Positions 47,110 through 56,960 of a stretch of DNA of 64,000 nucleotides are shown piece after piece. Within the stretch, counting starts at the first letter, position 1, and each line of letters begins with the position of its first letter. The position numbers and the translations under genes are program-made. This stretch comes from Pseudaminobacter soli (ex Li et al. 2025) (GTDB lineage: Bacteria > Pseudomonadota > Alphaproteobacteria > Rhizobiales > Rhizobiaceae), in the NCBI RefSeq assembly GCF_003012705.1, contig NZ_PXYL01000002.1, positions 62,001-126,000 of the forward strand, in the 5' to 3' direction. The notes beneath the pieces are model-generated. The model was not told where the DNA came from. It searched no databases and saw only the letters and a program-made list of their open reading frames with translations.

Positions 47110-48420
47110 CTATCCCAATCCAACGGAGCCGTGCTTGGCGAAGAGATGGCGAAATACCGGGTAGATGTCTTCCGGAACCGCCAGGCGCACCATCTGCAGG
47201 CGCGGGAGCTTTTCACTCACTGAGCGATAGGAATTCCATAGCGGCGTACCGTTCGTTGCCGAACGGAAGATGTCGCGCTCGCGTGCGTCGATGATCTCGA
47301 CATAGGCGAAATACTGGCACTTCGCGAGCAATCCGCCTTCCAGGATTTCCTGGCAGCGATTGGAATCGTAAGGTGAGTTGTCACCGTCCGACGCTTGCGC
47401 GGCATAGATATTCCACTCGTTGACCGGATACTTTTCTGCGATCACGCGCTGCATTTCGTCGAGCGCCGACGACACGATCGTGCCGCCACTTTGCATGCTA
47501 TAGAAGAACGTGTCTTCGTCGACCACTTTCGCTTCGTGGGTGTGCCGGATGAAGACGATCTCGGTGCGCTCGTATCTACGCTTCAGGAACAGATGCAGCA
47601 GTACGAAGAAGCGTTTGGCGAGATCCTTCTCGCGTTCGCCCATCGAGCCCGACACGTCCATCAGGCAGAACATCACCGCCGCCGTATTGGGCACCGGGCG
47701 GGCCTCGAAGCGGTTATATCTGATGTCGAGCGGATCGACGTAAGCCACCAGCTTCCGCCGATGCGTCAGCCGTCGCAGCGTCTCCTGAAGCTTCAGAAGC
47801 TTGAGGCGGATCGCCGGTGTCTGTTCGTGATTTTCCAGCTCCGATATCTGCCGCGAGATTTCGTCCAGCTCGTCCCTCGACGGCCGCCTTAGAGCAATTC
47901 GCCTGCCAAGGCTGTTGCGCATCGTGCGCCGGACATTGATGTTGGACGGCGTTCCGGTGGTGGTATAGCCGGATCGGCGGGACTTGAATGCCAGCACCTC
48001 CTTCAGGTGCAACTTGACCATGTCTGGCAATTCCAGACCTTCGAAGAAGAGGTCGAGAACCTCCTCGCGGTTCAGGACGAACTGGAAGTCGTCGTCCGGC
48101 GCACTATCGCCGGCCTGACGACCCATTTGGCCGCCCACCTGCCCGTGCTTGGGAATGCGATCGCCCGCGGAATACATGGTGTTTCCGGGCAGCACGATGT
48201 TTCTGCGCCCTGTGGCGGCTGCGTGCCGAAAACTGGGCTCGCCGGTGATGCTGCTCGAGACGGTCACAGCATGATCGGAATCCACGTCCGCTATCGGCGT
48301 CGATTTCAATCTCTTGTTGAAGACCTGCCGCAGTTCCTCCCTTGCCCTGCGCAAAAATCGTTGACGATTTCCCAGGCTCTTGTCCTTGGGATTTAGGCGG
48401 CGGTCAATGAAATGGGACAT
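47110..48420 (-). CDS. YhbH/YeaH-type protein (DUF444, von Willebrand A-like)
   Basis: A 436-residue DUF444 protein. A VWA-like domain with the metal site MDVSGSMGEREKDLAK is visible, then FIRHTHEAKVVDEDTFFYSM and VYPV-type ends. The DxSxS MIDAS is intact. The N-terminal ~120 residues are basic and flexible. It always occurs with PrkA. In E. coli YeaH is induced with YeaG under nutrient stress. It overlaps neither neighbour; a 15-nt gap separates it from the PrkA gene. Confidence 0.93.
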   Translation of the reverse strand: MSHFIDRRLNPKDKSLGNRQRFLRRAREELRQVFNKRLKSTPIADVDSDHAVTVSSSITGEPSFRHAAATGRRNIVLPGNTMYSAGDRIPKHGQVGGQMGRQAGDSAPDDDFQFVLNREEVLDLFFEGLELPDMVKLHLKEVLAFKSRRSGYTTTGTPSNINVRRTMRNSLGRRIALRRPSRDELDEISRQISELENHEQTPAIRLKLLKLQETLRRLTHRRKLVAYVDPLDIRYNRFEARPVPNTAAVMFCLMDVSGSMGEREKDLAKRFFVLLHLFLKRRYERTEIVFIRHTHEAKVVDEDTFFYSMQSGGTIVSSALDEMQRVIAEKYPVNEWNIYAAQASDGDNSPYDSNRCQEILEGGLLAKCQYFAYVEIIDARERDIFRSATNGTPLWNSYRSVSEKLPRLQMVRLAVPEDIYPVFRHLFAKHGSVGLG

Positions 48421-48435
48421 CGGTCAGATCTGCCG

Positions 48436-50406
48436 CTAGCCTGCCTTATTGACGCGCATGTACCAGTCAACGAGCCGGCGGACCTGGCGTTCGGTATAGC
48501 CGCGCTCTTTCATGCGCTCGACAAATTCTGCGTGCTGCTTTTGCGTTGCGCTGTCCTGCTTGGAACCGAAGCTGATGACCGGAAGAAGATCCTCGACCTG
48601 ACCGAACATCTTTTTCTCGATGACTTCCCGCAGCTTTTCATAGCTCGTCCAGGCGGGATTCTTCCCGGCGTTCTTCGCGCGTGCCCGGAGGGCGAACTTG
48701 ACCACCTCGTTGCGGAAATCCTTCGGGTTCGAGATGCCCGCCGGCTTCTCGATCTGGGACAGTTCGCTGTCGAGGATTTCGCGGTTCAGGATCTGACCCG
48801 TATCCGGATCCTTGTAGTCCTGATCCTCGATCCAAGCGTCGGCATATGCGATGTAGCGGTCGAAGAGGTTCTGGCCATATTCGCTGTAGGATTCCAGATA
48901 GGCCTTCTGGATCTCATGGCCAATGAAGTCGGCGTAGCGCGCCGCCAGCTCGGACTTGATGAAATCGAGATACGCGCTTTCGAGCTCCACAGGAAACTGC
49001 TCGCGCCGGATGGCCTGCTCCAGGACATACATGAGATGCACCGGGTCGGCCGCTATCTCCTTCGTGTCGAAGTTGAAAGTTTCGGAAAGGACCTTGAACG
49101 CGAAGCGGGTGCTGACGCCGGTCATGCCCTCGTCAACGCCGGCCACGTCGCGATATTCCTGGATCGATTTGGCCTTGGGATCGACGTCCTTCAGGTTTTC
49201 GCCATTGTAGACGCGCATCTTCGTGTAGCGCGGGGAGTTCTCATGCTCGCGAAGCCGGGTGGAAACGGTGAACTTGCTCAACAGATCCAGCACTTCCGGC
49301 GCGCATGGATTGCTGGCCAGTTCGCTTTCGCGCAGAAGCTTCTCGTAGATCATCTTTTCTTCCGAGAAGCGCAGGCAATATGGAACCTTGATCACCAGGA
49401 TGCGATCGAGGAAGGCTTCATTATTCCTGTTGTGCTTGAATTGCAGCCATTCGGACTCGTTCGAGTGCGCAAGGACGATGCCCTGATACGGGAAAGCCCC
49501 GAAATTCTCGGTACCGTTATAGCTGCCCTCCTGCGTGGCGGTCAGGAGAGGATGCAGCACCTTGATCGGCGCCTTGAACATCTCGACGAATTCAAGCAGC
49601 CCTTGCGTGGTCCTGTTCAATCCGCCGCTGTACGAATAGGCGTCCGGGTCCGACTGGCTGTAGTGTTCCAGTTGCCGGATATCCACCTTGCCAACCAGCG
49701 ACGACACATCCTGGTTGTTTTCGTCGCCCGGTTCGGTCTTGGCGATGCCGATCTGCTTGAGCCGCGACGGCATGATTTTGACAACGCTGAAGGCGGAGAT
49801 ATCCCCGTCGGCCTCGGCCAATCGCTTGACGGCCCAAGGGGAAATGAGCCCGGTCAGCCGCCTGCGCGCGACGCCGTATTTGTCTTCGAGCAGGTCGCTC
49901 ATCGTATCCGGGTCGAACAGACCCAACGGCGATTCGAAGACGGGGCTGAGCTGACCTTTGACCTTGAGGGTGTAGATCGGCTGCTTTTCCATCAGCTTCT
50001 TGAGTTGTTCGGCGAGGGAGGATTTGCCGCCGCCAACCGGACCGAGCAGGTAGAGGATCTGCTTTCTTTCCTCCAGGCCCTGTGCGGCGTACTGGAAGTA
50101 GCTGACGATCCGCTCGATCGTGTCTTCCATGCCATAGAAATCGGCGAAGGTAGGATAGTGACGAATCGTCCGGTTCATGAAGATGCGACCGAGCCGCTCG
50201 TCCTTGCTGGTATCGATCAGTTCGGGCTTGCCGATAGCCTGTATCATCCGCTCAGGCGCGCTGGCGTACATTCCGGGATTATCCCGACAAGCTAGCAGAT
50301 ACTGCTGCAAGCTCATCTCTTCTTGGGCTTCTCGCGCGTAACGCTCCGAAAACAACCGGAAAATGTCATTTTGCTCTGCCGCCATTTTGCACCCGAGTGA
50401 TCTCAA
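48436..50406 (-). CDS. prkA: PrkA-family serine protein kinase (YeaG type)
   Basis: A 656-residue AAA+ and kinase-type protein. The Walker A is LLGPVGGGKSSLAEQLKKL at ~92, and EKPAGISNPKDFRNEVVKF and the end YTERQVRRLVDWYMRVNKA are typical PrkA features. It phosphorylates target proteins (a 60-kDa one in B. subtilis) and, in E. coli YeaG, affects adaptation to nitrogen starvation. It is the first gene of the prkA-yhbH-spoVR operon. Confidence 0.93.
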   Translation of the reverse strand: MRSLGCKMAAEQNDIFRLFSERYAREAQEEMSLQQYLLACRDNPGMYASAPERMIQAIGKPELIDTSKDERLGRIFMNRTIRHYPTFADFYGMEDTIERIVSYFQYAAQGLEERKQILYLLGPVGGGKSSLAEQLKKLMEKQPIYTLKVKGQLSPVFESPLGLFDPDTMSDLLEDKYGVARRRLTGLISPWAVKRLAEADGDISAFSVVKIMPSRLKQIGIAKTEPGDENNQDVSSLVGKVDIRQLEHYSQSDPDAYSYSGGLNRTTQGLLEFVEMFKAPIKVLHPLLTATQEGSYNGTENFGAFPYQGIVLAHSNESEWLQFKHNRNNEAFLDRILVIKVPYCLRFSEEKMIYEKLLRESELASNPCAPEVLDLLSKFTVSTRLREHENSPRYTKMRVYNGENLKDVDPKAKSIQEYRDVAGVDEGMTGVSTRFAFKVLSETFNFDTKEIAADPVHLMYVLEQAIRREQFPVELESAYLDFIKSELAARYADFIGHEIQKAYLESYSEYGQNLFDRYIAYADAWIEDQDYKDPDTGQILNREILDSELSQIEKPAGISNPKDFRNEVVKFALRARAKNAGKNPAWTSYEKLREVIEKKMFGQVEDLLPVISFGSKQDSATQKQHAEFVERMKERGYTERQVRRLVDWYMRVNKAG

Positions 50407-50449
50407 CGGATTGGACTCTCACAGTCAGAAACTGAGTTTGGGCTGCAAT

Positions 50450-50478
50450 GTTCCAATCTGTTCGTTTGAAGTTCCAAT
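50450..50478 (-). repeat. 21-bp-spaced direct repeat in the prkA promoter region
   Basis: GTTCCAAT at 50450-50457 and again at 50471-50478 (ATTGGAAC on the minus strand) lie 21 bp apart, two helical turns, 45-75 bp before the prkA start. A related ATTGGA occurs closer to the gene. This suits an activator-binding site for the stress operon. Confidence 0.5.
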
Positions 50479-50945
50479 ATGTCGCTGCGAAGCGAATTCT
50501 CGCGCTTTCTGAGGCCCTGCGAAGTTCGCTTCGGGCAGCGGCAAGCCAGACCATTGATCATACGTAGATAATATAAGAAGCGATCAGGCAGGTTATCAGG
50601 GGTAGAAAAATGGGGCAGGCATCTTCGCTAGTTGCGTGGCCAGTGAGCGGCCATCATTTCTCTCGCGATGCTCTAGGCGGGGTTCCGGCGCCAAGTTTTC
50701 CTGCAGCCAGATCCGCATAGACCTGGGTCACATGCGGCCGGCAAAGGTCTTGCGCCACCCTTTTCATGGCGGCGAAGGCGACCTGCGCAATGGGATGCCG
50801 CCGTTCCAGGTTGGATGGGAAGCGCCTCGGTCCGTAAAGGGAGGTTCGCGAGGACCTGCTGCTACGGCTTGAATCCGAGGCAGGGAAGGGGCAACTCCGT
50901 TTCGAGTTACCCCAAAAGTCGAAGGGGTTTCGATCTTTTTTGGTA

Positions 50946-50964
50946 GGCCCCGGAACCCGGGGCC
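50946..50964 (-). terminator. GC-rich hairpin 12 nt after the ureohydrolase gene
   Basis: GGCCCCGG (50946-50953), AAC loop, CCGGGGCC (50957-50964) is a perfect 8-bp stem just past the stop of the minus-strand gene. It is followed by an A-rich rather than T-rich run, so it more likely stabilises the 3' end than terminates by itself. Confidence 0.4.
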
Positions 50965-50976
50965 AAGGAAGCAGTC

Positions 50977-51978
50977 TTACTTGTGGCTGGCGATGTAATC
51001 CGCCATCAGCGAAACCATCTCGAACATCACGACCATGGCGTTCATGGCCGTGATCTGGTTTGGGCTATCCTTGGTCGGCATGAGGCAGACGACGTCGGCG
51101 CCGACCACGTTCAGCCCACGCAGGCCCTGCAGCATGCGCACAGCTTCGCCGATCCGGATGCCGGGATAGCCGGGTTCGATGTTCGATACGCCTGGGGCGT
51201 CGGCGGGATCAAGCGAGTCTAGGTCGAAGGTGATGTAGACCGGCGCATCGCCAATGCGCTCGCGCAGAGCCTCGATGACGCCCTTGGGGCCGATTTGCTC
51301 GAACTCGTCCATGCCGATGATGCGATAGCCGAGTTCCTCGCTGGTATTGCGCGAGCCGGGGGTTCCGACATTCGGACGGATGCCGACCTGCGTCGAGCGA
51401 TTCGGGTCGACGTGGCCTTCCTCGACGAGATAGCTCGCCCAGTGGGCGGCGGAGCGGCGGTTGCCCAGCCAATGCGGCAGGTGATTATAGCTGTCGGTGT
51501 GCGAGTCGAAATGCACGAGCGCGACCTTCTCGCCATTGGTGAGGCGGGAGTGTTTGCCTGCGACGGCCTTGACCAGCGGGCCGGTGATGCCATGGTCGCC
51601 GCCCATCGAGACGAGGCGGGTTCCGGCCTGGTCGAAGCGCTTGGCGAAGGCCTCGATATGCTGGACGCTGATGTCGTTGACCATGGCTTCCGGCAGCGGG
51701 ACATCGCCGGCATCGTTGATGCGGCAAACATCCCACGGGATGAGGTTGAAGCGCCCATGCCCGCGGCGATAGAGCGCCGATACGTTGCGGACCGCGCGAG
51801 GGCCGAGATGCTGGTCGCGCTCAGTCGAGCCGTTGCCGGAACTGTGCGGCACGCCGATCAGGGCGATATCGCTCTCGGCCGGGGCTTCCTGCCAGGGGCA
51901 GCGGAAGAAGGTCGGGATTCCCCACCAGTACCAGCGCTCCATTTCTTTTTTGGCGCTTTCAACATCGAACTCGGACAT
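50977..51978 (-). CDS. Arginase/agmatinase-family ureohydrolase, divergent active-site motifs
   Basis: A 333-residue Mn/Ni ureohydrolase that would split a guanidino group to urea. Metal motifs are SMGGDHGITGPLVKAVAG (the family usually has GGDHS), LVHFDSHTDSY (usually DAHxD) and YITFDLDSLDPADAPGVS (D-x-D kept). All metal-binding His and Asp are present, but neighbouring residues differ from standard agmatinases. The ATG at 51978 has AGGAG upstream. It follows an AruI-like decarboxylase in one operon with an ABC transporter, so 4-guanidinobutyrate or another guanidino acid is the likely substrate. Guanidine itself is an alternative, as some ureohydrolases act on it. Confidence 0.85.
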   Translation of the reverse strand: MSEFDVESAKKEMERWYWWGIPTFFRCPWQEAPAESDIALIGVPHSSGNGSTERDQHLGPRAVRNVSALYRRGHGRFNLIPWDVCRINDAGDVPLPEAMVNDISVQHIEAFAKRFDQAGTRLVSMGGDHGITGPLVKAVAGKHSRLTNGEKVALVHFDSHTDSYNHLPHWLGNRRSAAHWASYLVEEGHVDPNRSTQVGIRPNVGTPGSRNTSEELGYRIIGMDEFEQIGPKGVIEALRERIGDAPVYITFDLDSLDPADAPGVSNIEPGYPGIRIGEAVRMLQGLRGLNVVGADVVCLMPTKDSPNQITAMNAMVVMFEMVSLMADYIASHK

Positions 51979-52058
51979 CGCTTTCGTGCTCCTTCTGCCT
52001 GTCCTTCGCCGGCCCGCCGGCATGAAAATCGTCACGCTCTTCCGGCACTCGCGGGAGG

Positions 52059-53663
52059 TCACCCCTCAGCGAGAAAGGCCGCGTCGTCCCTGATCTCGAG
52101 TATGGTCGGCACCCTGCGCGCCGCAGCGGCCGTCAATTCCGCGCGCAGTTCATCGAAGCTTTCGATGCGCGCTCCGTGGCAGCCGAAACCGCGTGCAATC
52201 GTGATGAAATCGGGAACCTTGAGATCGACGCCGAGCCGGGCGATCCCTCTCCCGGTCATGTAGTCGCGGATTTCGCCATAGCCGCCATTGTTCCAGAGCA
52301 GCACGATGACGGGCACTTCAGCCTCGACCGCGCTCGCGAGTTCTCCGATCGAAAAGAGAACCCCGCCGTCTCCACCGAGGGCCACGACGGGCCTGGCCGG
52401 TCCGACTCCTATGGCCGCGCCGATTGCCGCCGGCAGACCGTAGCCAAGCGTTCCGTAGCCCGTGCTCGCATTGAAGAAAGAGCGGGGCTGCCGCGGCCGG
52501 AAGAACTGGTTGGCCGCGTAAACCGTCTGCGTGGAATCGCCGACATAGACAGCGCCGGGCAATGCTTCATCCAGCGCGGCCATGAGACGGCGATAGGGCG
52601 CTATGCTTGCAGGAAGCGCGGCCGTTTGTGCAGCGCGGAGGGCGGCGGCACGGTGAACGCCATCACCGCCCTCGCGCGGCGCCAGGAGCGCGGAAAACCC
52701 GGCAAGCGCGCCAGCTGCATCGCCCAGAAGCGGCAAATGGGCAAATGGCTTGCGTGTCAGCTGTTCGGCGTCGATATCGATGCGGATAAGCTTGCCGGAC
52801 ACGACCGGCTCGACAGGCGCCGGATACATCTCCGTCTCGCCCAGTTCCGTGCCGACGGCCAGCACGACATCCGCGTCGCGCAACGCCTCGCGCATCGGCG
52901 CAGCCCCGAGATTTTCGCCGGCCAGCAAGGGGTGATGCGGCGGCAGAAGCCCACGTGCATTCACTGTCAGAATGGCAGGCGCATCGAGACGTTCGATCAG
53001 TTGTCGCGCTTCGGCGCTCGCGGAAACCGCACCACCACCCAGCACGACGAGCGGCGTACGCGCCTTGCGCAACATCTCTGCGGCGGCATCGAGCGCGGCC
53101 GGTGCCGGGGAGGGGCGAGTCGGCAGTGGCGACACGACAGGCTGTTCATCGTCGGCTGCCGCCGTGAGCACATCGACAGGGATTTCGAGATAGACGGGGC
53201 GAGGCCGCGCGCTCGAAAACACCGCCATGGCACGCGCAAGCGCCTCGGAAAGCTGGGCTGGCGACAGGATGGTCTGGCTGAAGGCGGAAACTTCGGCCGC
53301 TAGGTTCCGCTGCGCCCGCAACTCATGCAGGGCACCAACCGGCGCGCCGAGCTGGTCGAGCGGGTTGACCGTCGAAATCACCAGCATAGGAACCGAGTCC
53401 GCGTAGGCCTGTCCCATCGCGGTGAGGATATTGGTCAGGCCCGGCCCGCTGACGGTGAAACAGACACCGACCTTGCCGGTGGCACGCGCATAACCATCGG
53501 CCATGAACCCCGCGCCCTGCTCATGGCGCGGCGTGACGTGGCGAACTGACGAGCCCTCAAGCCCTCTGTAGAGCTCGACATTGTGCACCCCGGGAATGCC
53601 GAAGATCACCTCGATGCCGTAGGTTTCGAGCAAACGTATCGTCATCCCTGCACAAGTCGGCAT
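52059..53663 (-). CDS. ThDP-dependent decarboxylase, AruI-like (5-guanidino-2-oxopentanoate decarboxylase)
   Basis: A 534-residue ThDP enzyme of the acetolactate synthase/AruI superfamily. It has the glutamate that activates ThDP (RHEQGAGFMADGYARATG), GPGLTNILTAMGQAYADSVPM and the C-terminal GDG...N motif (GGDGGVLFSIGE, then LLWNNGGYGEI). AruI converts 2-ketoarginine to 4-guanidinobutyraldehyde in the arginine transaminase pathway. The ureohydrolase just downstream and the FAD oxidase nearby support this assignment. AAGGACGAGGCC precedes the ATG at 53663. No aldehyde dehydrogenase to finish the pathway is in the window. Confidence 0.82.
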   Translation of the reverse strand: MPTCAGMTIRLLETYGIEVIFGIPGVHNVELYRGLEGSSVRHVTPRHEQGAGFMADGYARATGKVGVCFTVSGPGLTNILTAMGQAYADSVPMLVISTVNPLDQLGAPVGALHELRAQRNLAAEVSAFSQTILSPAQLSEALARAMAVFSSARPRPVYLEIPVDVLTAAADDEQPVVSPLPTRPSPAPAALDAAAEMLRKARTPLVVLGGGAVSASAEARQLIERLDAPAILTVNARGLLPPHHPLLAGENLGAAPMREALRDADVVLAVGTELGETEMYPAPVEPVVSGKLIRIDIDAEQLTRKPFAHLPLLGDAAGALAGFSALLAPREGGDGVHRAAALRAAQTAALPASIAPYRRLMAALDEALPGAVYVGDSTQTVYAANQFFRPRQPRSFFNASTGYGTLGYGLPAAIGAAIGVGPARPVVALGGDGGVLFSIGELASAVEAEVPVIVLLWNNGGYGEIRDYMTGRGIARLGVDLKVPDFITIARGFGCHGARIESFDELRAELTAAAARRVPTILEIRDDAAFLAEG

Positions 53664-53706
53664 GGCCTCGTCCTTCAGATTTCGGGGTGATGCGGCTGAA
53701 CGGTCG

Positions 53707-54441
<735 letters not shown>

Positions 54442-54467
54442 GGCGGTATCCCTATTCTGGAACGGCA

Positions 54468-55211
54468 TCAGGCGCGGCGCATAAGCGCCATGGCCTTCTG
54501 GACGACGCCCGGATCGTTCGAGGTCTCGGCCTTGGAGCGATCCCAGCTGTATTTGCGCTCGAGCTTGCCCTGCAGGAACACCAGTGCGTAGACCATGATG
54601 AGGTAGTAGATCAGCGCGGCAGCGTAATATTCCGAGAACTGGAAGGTGGTCGAAACCCCACGCGAGGCCGTGCTCATCAGCTCCTGAAGCGAGATCACCG
54701 ACGCCAGAGACGTGATCTTGAGCAGCGTGATGAACTCGTTCACTGTCGGCGGAATGGCGACGCGCATGGCTTGCGGCAGCGTGATGTACCAGAAGATCTG
54801 GAAGCGGCCGAGGCCGAGCGCCTTGCCGGCGGCTTCCTGTCCAGGATCGACGGCCTTCAGCGCCGCGCGGTTGATCTCCACCTGATAGGCCGCCTCGTTG
54901 AGGCTGAGCGCGATCCAGGCTGCCAGGAAAGGCGTGAACCAGGGCTCGCGGAAGATCGGGAAGAACTGCGGCAGTGCGTTCCACACGAACAGCAGCTGCA
55001 GGAGCGTCGGCGCGCCGCGAAGGATGCCCACGAGGCTCTTCAGCACGCCCGGCACGAAACCGCTGCCGCGGTCGACGATCACCGCAACCGGGATCGAGAT
55101 CAGAATGCCCACGCCGTGCGACAGCAGCGACAGGACGATGGTGATGCAGGCACCCCGGAAGAATGCCTCGGAGGTGAGGGCACTCCAGAAGGCGGAAAAG
55201 TCGAAAGTCAT
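54468..55211 (-). CDS. Polar amino-acid ABC transporter permease
   Basis: A 247-residue single permease with the EAA loop [21 protein letters not shown] and [21 protein letters not shown]. Transmembrane stretches lie near ~18-45, ~55-75, ~90-110 and ~200-222. Only one permease gene is present, so the channel is presumably a homodimer. A 120-nt gap separates it from the binding-protein gene. Confidence 0.92.
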   Translation of the reverse strand: MTFDFSAFWSALTSEAFFRGACITIVLSLLSHGVGILISIPVAVIVDRGSGFVPGVLKSLVGILRGAPTLLQLLFVWNALPQFFPIFREPWFTPFLAAWIALSLNEAAYQVEINRAALKAVDPGQEAAGKALGLGRFQIFWYITLPQAMRVAIPPTVNEFITLLKITSLASVISLQELMSTASRGVSTTFQFSEYYAAALIYYLIMVYALVFLQGKLERKYSWDRSKAETSNDPGVVQKAMALMRRA

Positions 55212-55331
55212 GTCAACAGGCCCGGACTCTCTCAGAATCGATACCGAAATGCGCGGCGACCCTGGTCACGCCAAAGATCGCCATACGGGAGCGCCGGCGG
55301 CCACAGCCGCACGGCACCCCGCGCTTCGAGG

Positions 55332-56159
55332 TCATTTGCCGGCGGTGATCGCCTCTGGCGACAGACGCCAATTTTCGGTGATGGATTTCAGCGTGCCGTC
55401 TTGCACAAGCGCGGAGAGGGCATCGGCGACAGCAGTCTTGTCATCGCCATTGCGGCGCAGATAGACGCCGAACGTGTCCTGTCCCGGGAACGCATAGACG
55501 GTCTTGAGCTGGCCCGGATACTGAAGATCGCGATAGGCAAGCTCGGTATCCTGCGAGACGGCTGCGGCCGCGCGGCCGACCAGTACCTGCTGGATGACGT
55601 CGGTCTGCTTGGGATAGGTCTGAATGCTGATCTCGGCCTTGCCTTCCGACTTCAGCTTCTCGTTGATCTTCTCCAGTTCTTCGACGTAGTGGGTGCCGGC
55701 CTGGACAGCCACCACCTTGCCGCTCAGATCGGCCGGATCGCTGACCGCAAGATCGCTCTTGGCCAAGGTGAAGACGACCAGCGACGTGCTGAGATAGGGC
55801 GTAGCGTCATAGGTCTTGGTGCGCTCCGGCGTCACCAGGATGCCGCTGATGACGGCATCGCAGCGCTGCGATTCGAGGCCCGGCAGAAGGCCGGTGAAGT
55901 CCGACACGACGAACCGCGACTTGATACCCCAATGCAAAGACAGCGCCTCGGCCAGATCGATGTCGTAGCCGGCAGGCTTCTCGTCGCCCGCGACCTCGAA
56001 GAATTCCATCGGCGGGAATGTCGCGTCCGTGCAGACGACGAACTCACCCTTGTCGGCGAAGCTCGGCTTGGCATCGCCGGCGGCTGCCGGCGTGACAGCT
56101 GCTGCGGCGGCAGCGAATGCGGCGAGCGCGATAGAAGAAATTCTGATTCCGGAAGCCAC
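55332..56159 (-). CDS. Polar amino-acid ABC transporter substrate-binding protein
   Basis: A 275-residue periplasmic binding protein. The signal peptide starts VASGIRISSIALAAFAAAAA and is cut after AAA-GDA. Mature segments KGEFVVCTDATFPPMEFFEV, GYDIDLAEALS and GILVTPERTKTYDATPYL are typical. The GTG at 56159 has GGAGG six nt upstream and is preferred to an ATG at 56243, which would overlap the CAAAGTTC operator. It begins the operon SBP-permease-ATPase-decarboxylase-ureohydrolase and is divergent from the XRE-cupin regulator. Confidence 0.92.
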   Translation of the reverse strand: MASGIRISSIALAAFAAAAAAVTPAAAGDAKPSFADKGEFVVCTDATFPPMEFFEVAGDEKPAGYDIDLAEALSLHWGIKSRFVVSDFTGLLPGLESQRCDAVISGILVTPERTKTYDATPYLSTSLVVFTLAKSDLAVSDPADLSGKVVAVQAGTHYVEELEKINEKLKSEGKAEISIQTYPKQTDVIQQVLVGRAAAAVSQDTELAYRDLQYPGQLKTVYAFPGQDTFGVYLRRNGDDKTAVADALSALVQDGTLKSITENWRLSPEAITAGK

Positions 56160-56240
56160 TGGTTTCCTCCCCTGGCAAAAACCTTCGGCCCGACCGTCTC
56201 GGGCTGGCTCACGGTTCCCATTATTTTCGTTATAAGTCAA

Positions 56241-56265
56241 CAAAGTTCTATGATAGCGAACTTTG
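56241..56265. promoter_or_regulatory. Inverted-repeat operator between the transporter operon and the XRE-cupin gene
   Basis: CAAAGTTC (56241-56248) and GAACTTTG (56258-56265) are a perfect 8-bp dyad with a 9-bp centre. The right half, ATAGCGAAC, recurs in the palindrome at the FAD-oxidase promoter (58711-58729). It lies 82 bp before the binding-protein start and 65 bp before the regulator. Confidence 0.7.
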
Positions 56266-56329
56266 GTTGCGCTAATCTGTTTGCGGCTGACATCTTCGGT
56301 GTCGCGAGAGACTCAAGTAAGGTAGGCGC

Positions 56330-56911
56330 ATGGCAGACACCCCAACCCCACGAAACGGCGGCAAGCAGTCGCCCCGCATTGGCCACCTCCTGCGCGAACG
56401 ACGCCGGCAACTGGATCTCACGCTCGACGCGGTGGCCGAGGCCACATCGCTTACCAAGGGCTTCTTGAGCGACATCGAGCGCGACAAGACCTCGCCTTCC
56501 GTCGCTTCATTGGTGAAGCTGTGCGAAGTGCTCAACATGCCGGTGGGCGACCTCTTCACCTCCTCCGAATCGGCCGTGGTGAGAGCGGACGAGCGCGCGC
56601 CGATCAAATTCGGCGGCACGGGCGTTTCCGATCACCTCCTGACTCCCAGCGGCAGCCTGCGCTTTCAGGCCATCTGGACGGAGATCGAGCCCAAGGGCAC
56701 CGGCGGCGAGCAGCTTTATTCGCTGAGGGCGGAGGAAGAGTTCATCATCGTGCTGTCGGGCGAACTGGGCCTGCAACTCGAGAACGAAACCTTCATCCTG
56801 CGCGAAGGCGACGCCATGACTTTCGACCCACGCCGCCTGCACACCTTCTACAACCCCTCCGACAGCCAACCCACGACGGCAATCTTCGTCATGACGCCGC
56901 GACCGCGTTGA
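56330..56911 (+). CDS. XRE-family regulator with C-terminal cupin
   Basis: A 193-residue regulator: lambda-repressor-type HTH at ~16-70 (IGHLLRERRRQLDLTLDAVAE, TKGFLSDIERDKTSPSVASLV) and a cupin sensor at ~115-185 (EEEFIIVLSGELGLQLENET, LREGDAMTFDPRRLHTFYN). Such regulators often control amino-acid and polyamine catabolic genes, the cupin binding an effector. It is divergent from the transporter/decarboxylase operon, and its own promoter shares the operator. It is therefore the probable regulator of the whole 50977-58698 locus. Confidence 0.9.
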   Translation: MADTPTPRNGGKQSPRIGHLLRERRRQLDLTLDAVAEATSLTKGFLSDIERDKTSPSVASLVKLCEVLNMPVGDLFTSSESAVVRADERAPIKFGGTGVSDHLLTPSGSLRFQAIWTEIEPKGTGGEQLYSLRAEEEFIIVLSGELGLQLENETFILREGDAMTFDPRRLHTFYNPSDSQPTTAIFVMTPRPR

Positions 56912-56960
56912 CGGCGGGGGAGGGCATGAGGCCGCGGATTGCGGCCTCATGTCGAGGCAA

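Larger units (their letters stand above)
50407..50976. other. Intergenic region upstream of prkA and downstream of the ureohydrolase gene
   Basis: No recognised gene. It holds the prkA promoter side, with a 21-bp-spaced direct repeat and a GC hairpin described separately. A minus-strand open stretch near 50660-50800, including MKRVAQDLCRPHVTQVYADL, reads like a protein but resembles no family I know and has no clean start. Confidence 0.45.

Noticed and set aside
48412-50295. 627-codon plus-strand open frame opposite prkA
   Set aside because: Mirror of the PrkA coding sequence; composition (LVELDE-like, His/Arg/Asp-rich) is typical of antisense frames.
50946-50964. Intrinsic terminator with T-tract after the ureohydrolase gene
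   Set aside because: The hairpin is perfect but is followed by A rather than T on the transcript strand, so it is listed only as a hairpin.
54771-56468. 565-codon plus-strand frame over the ABC binding-protein genes
   Set aside because: Antisense shadow, crossing the regulator promoter and the start of the XRE gene in another frame.
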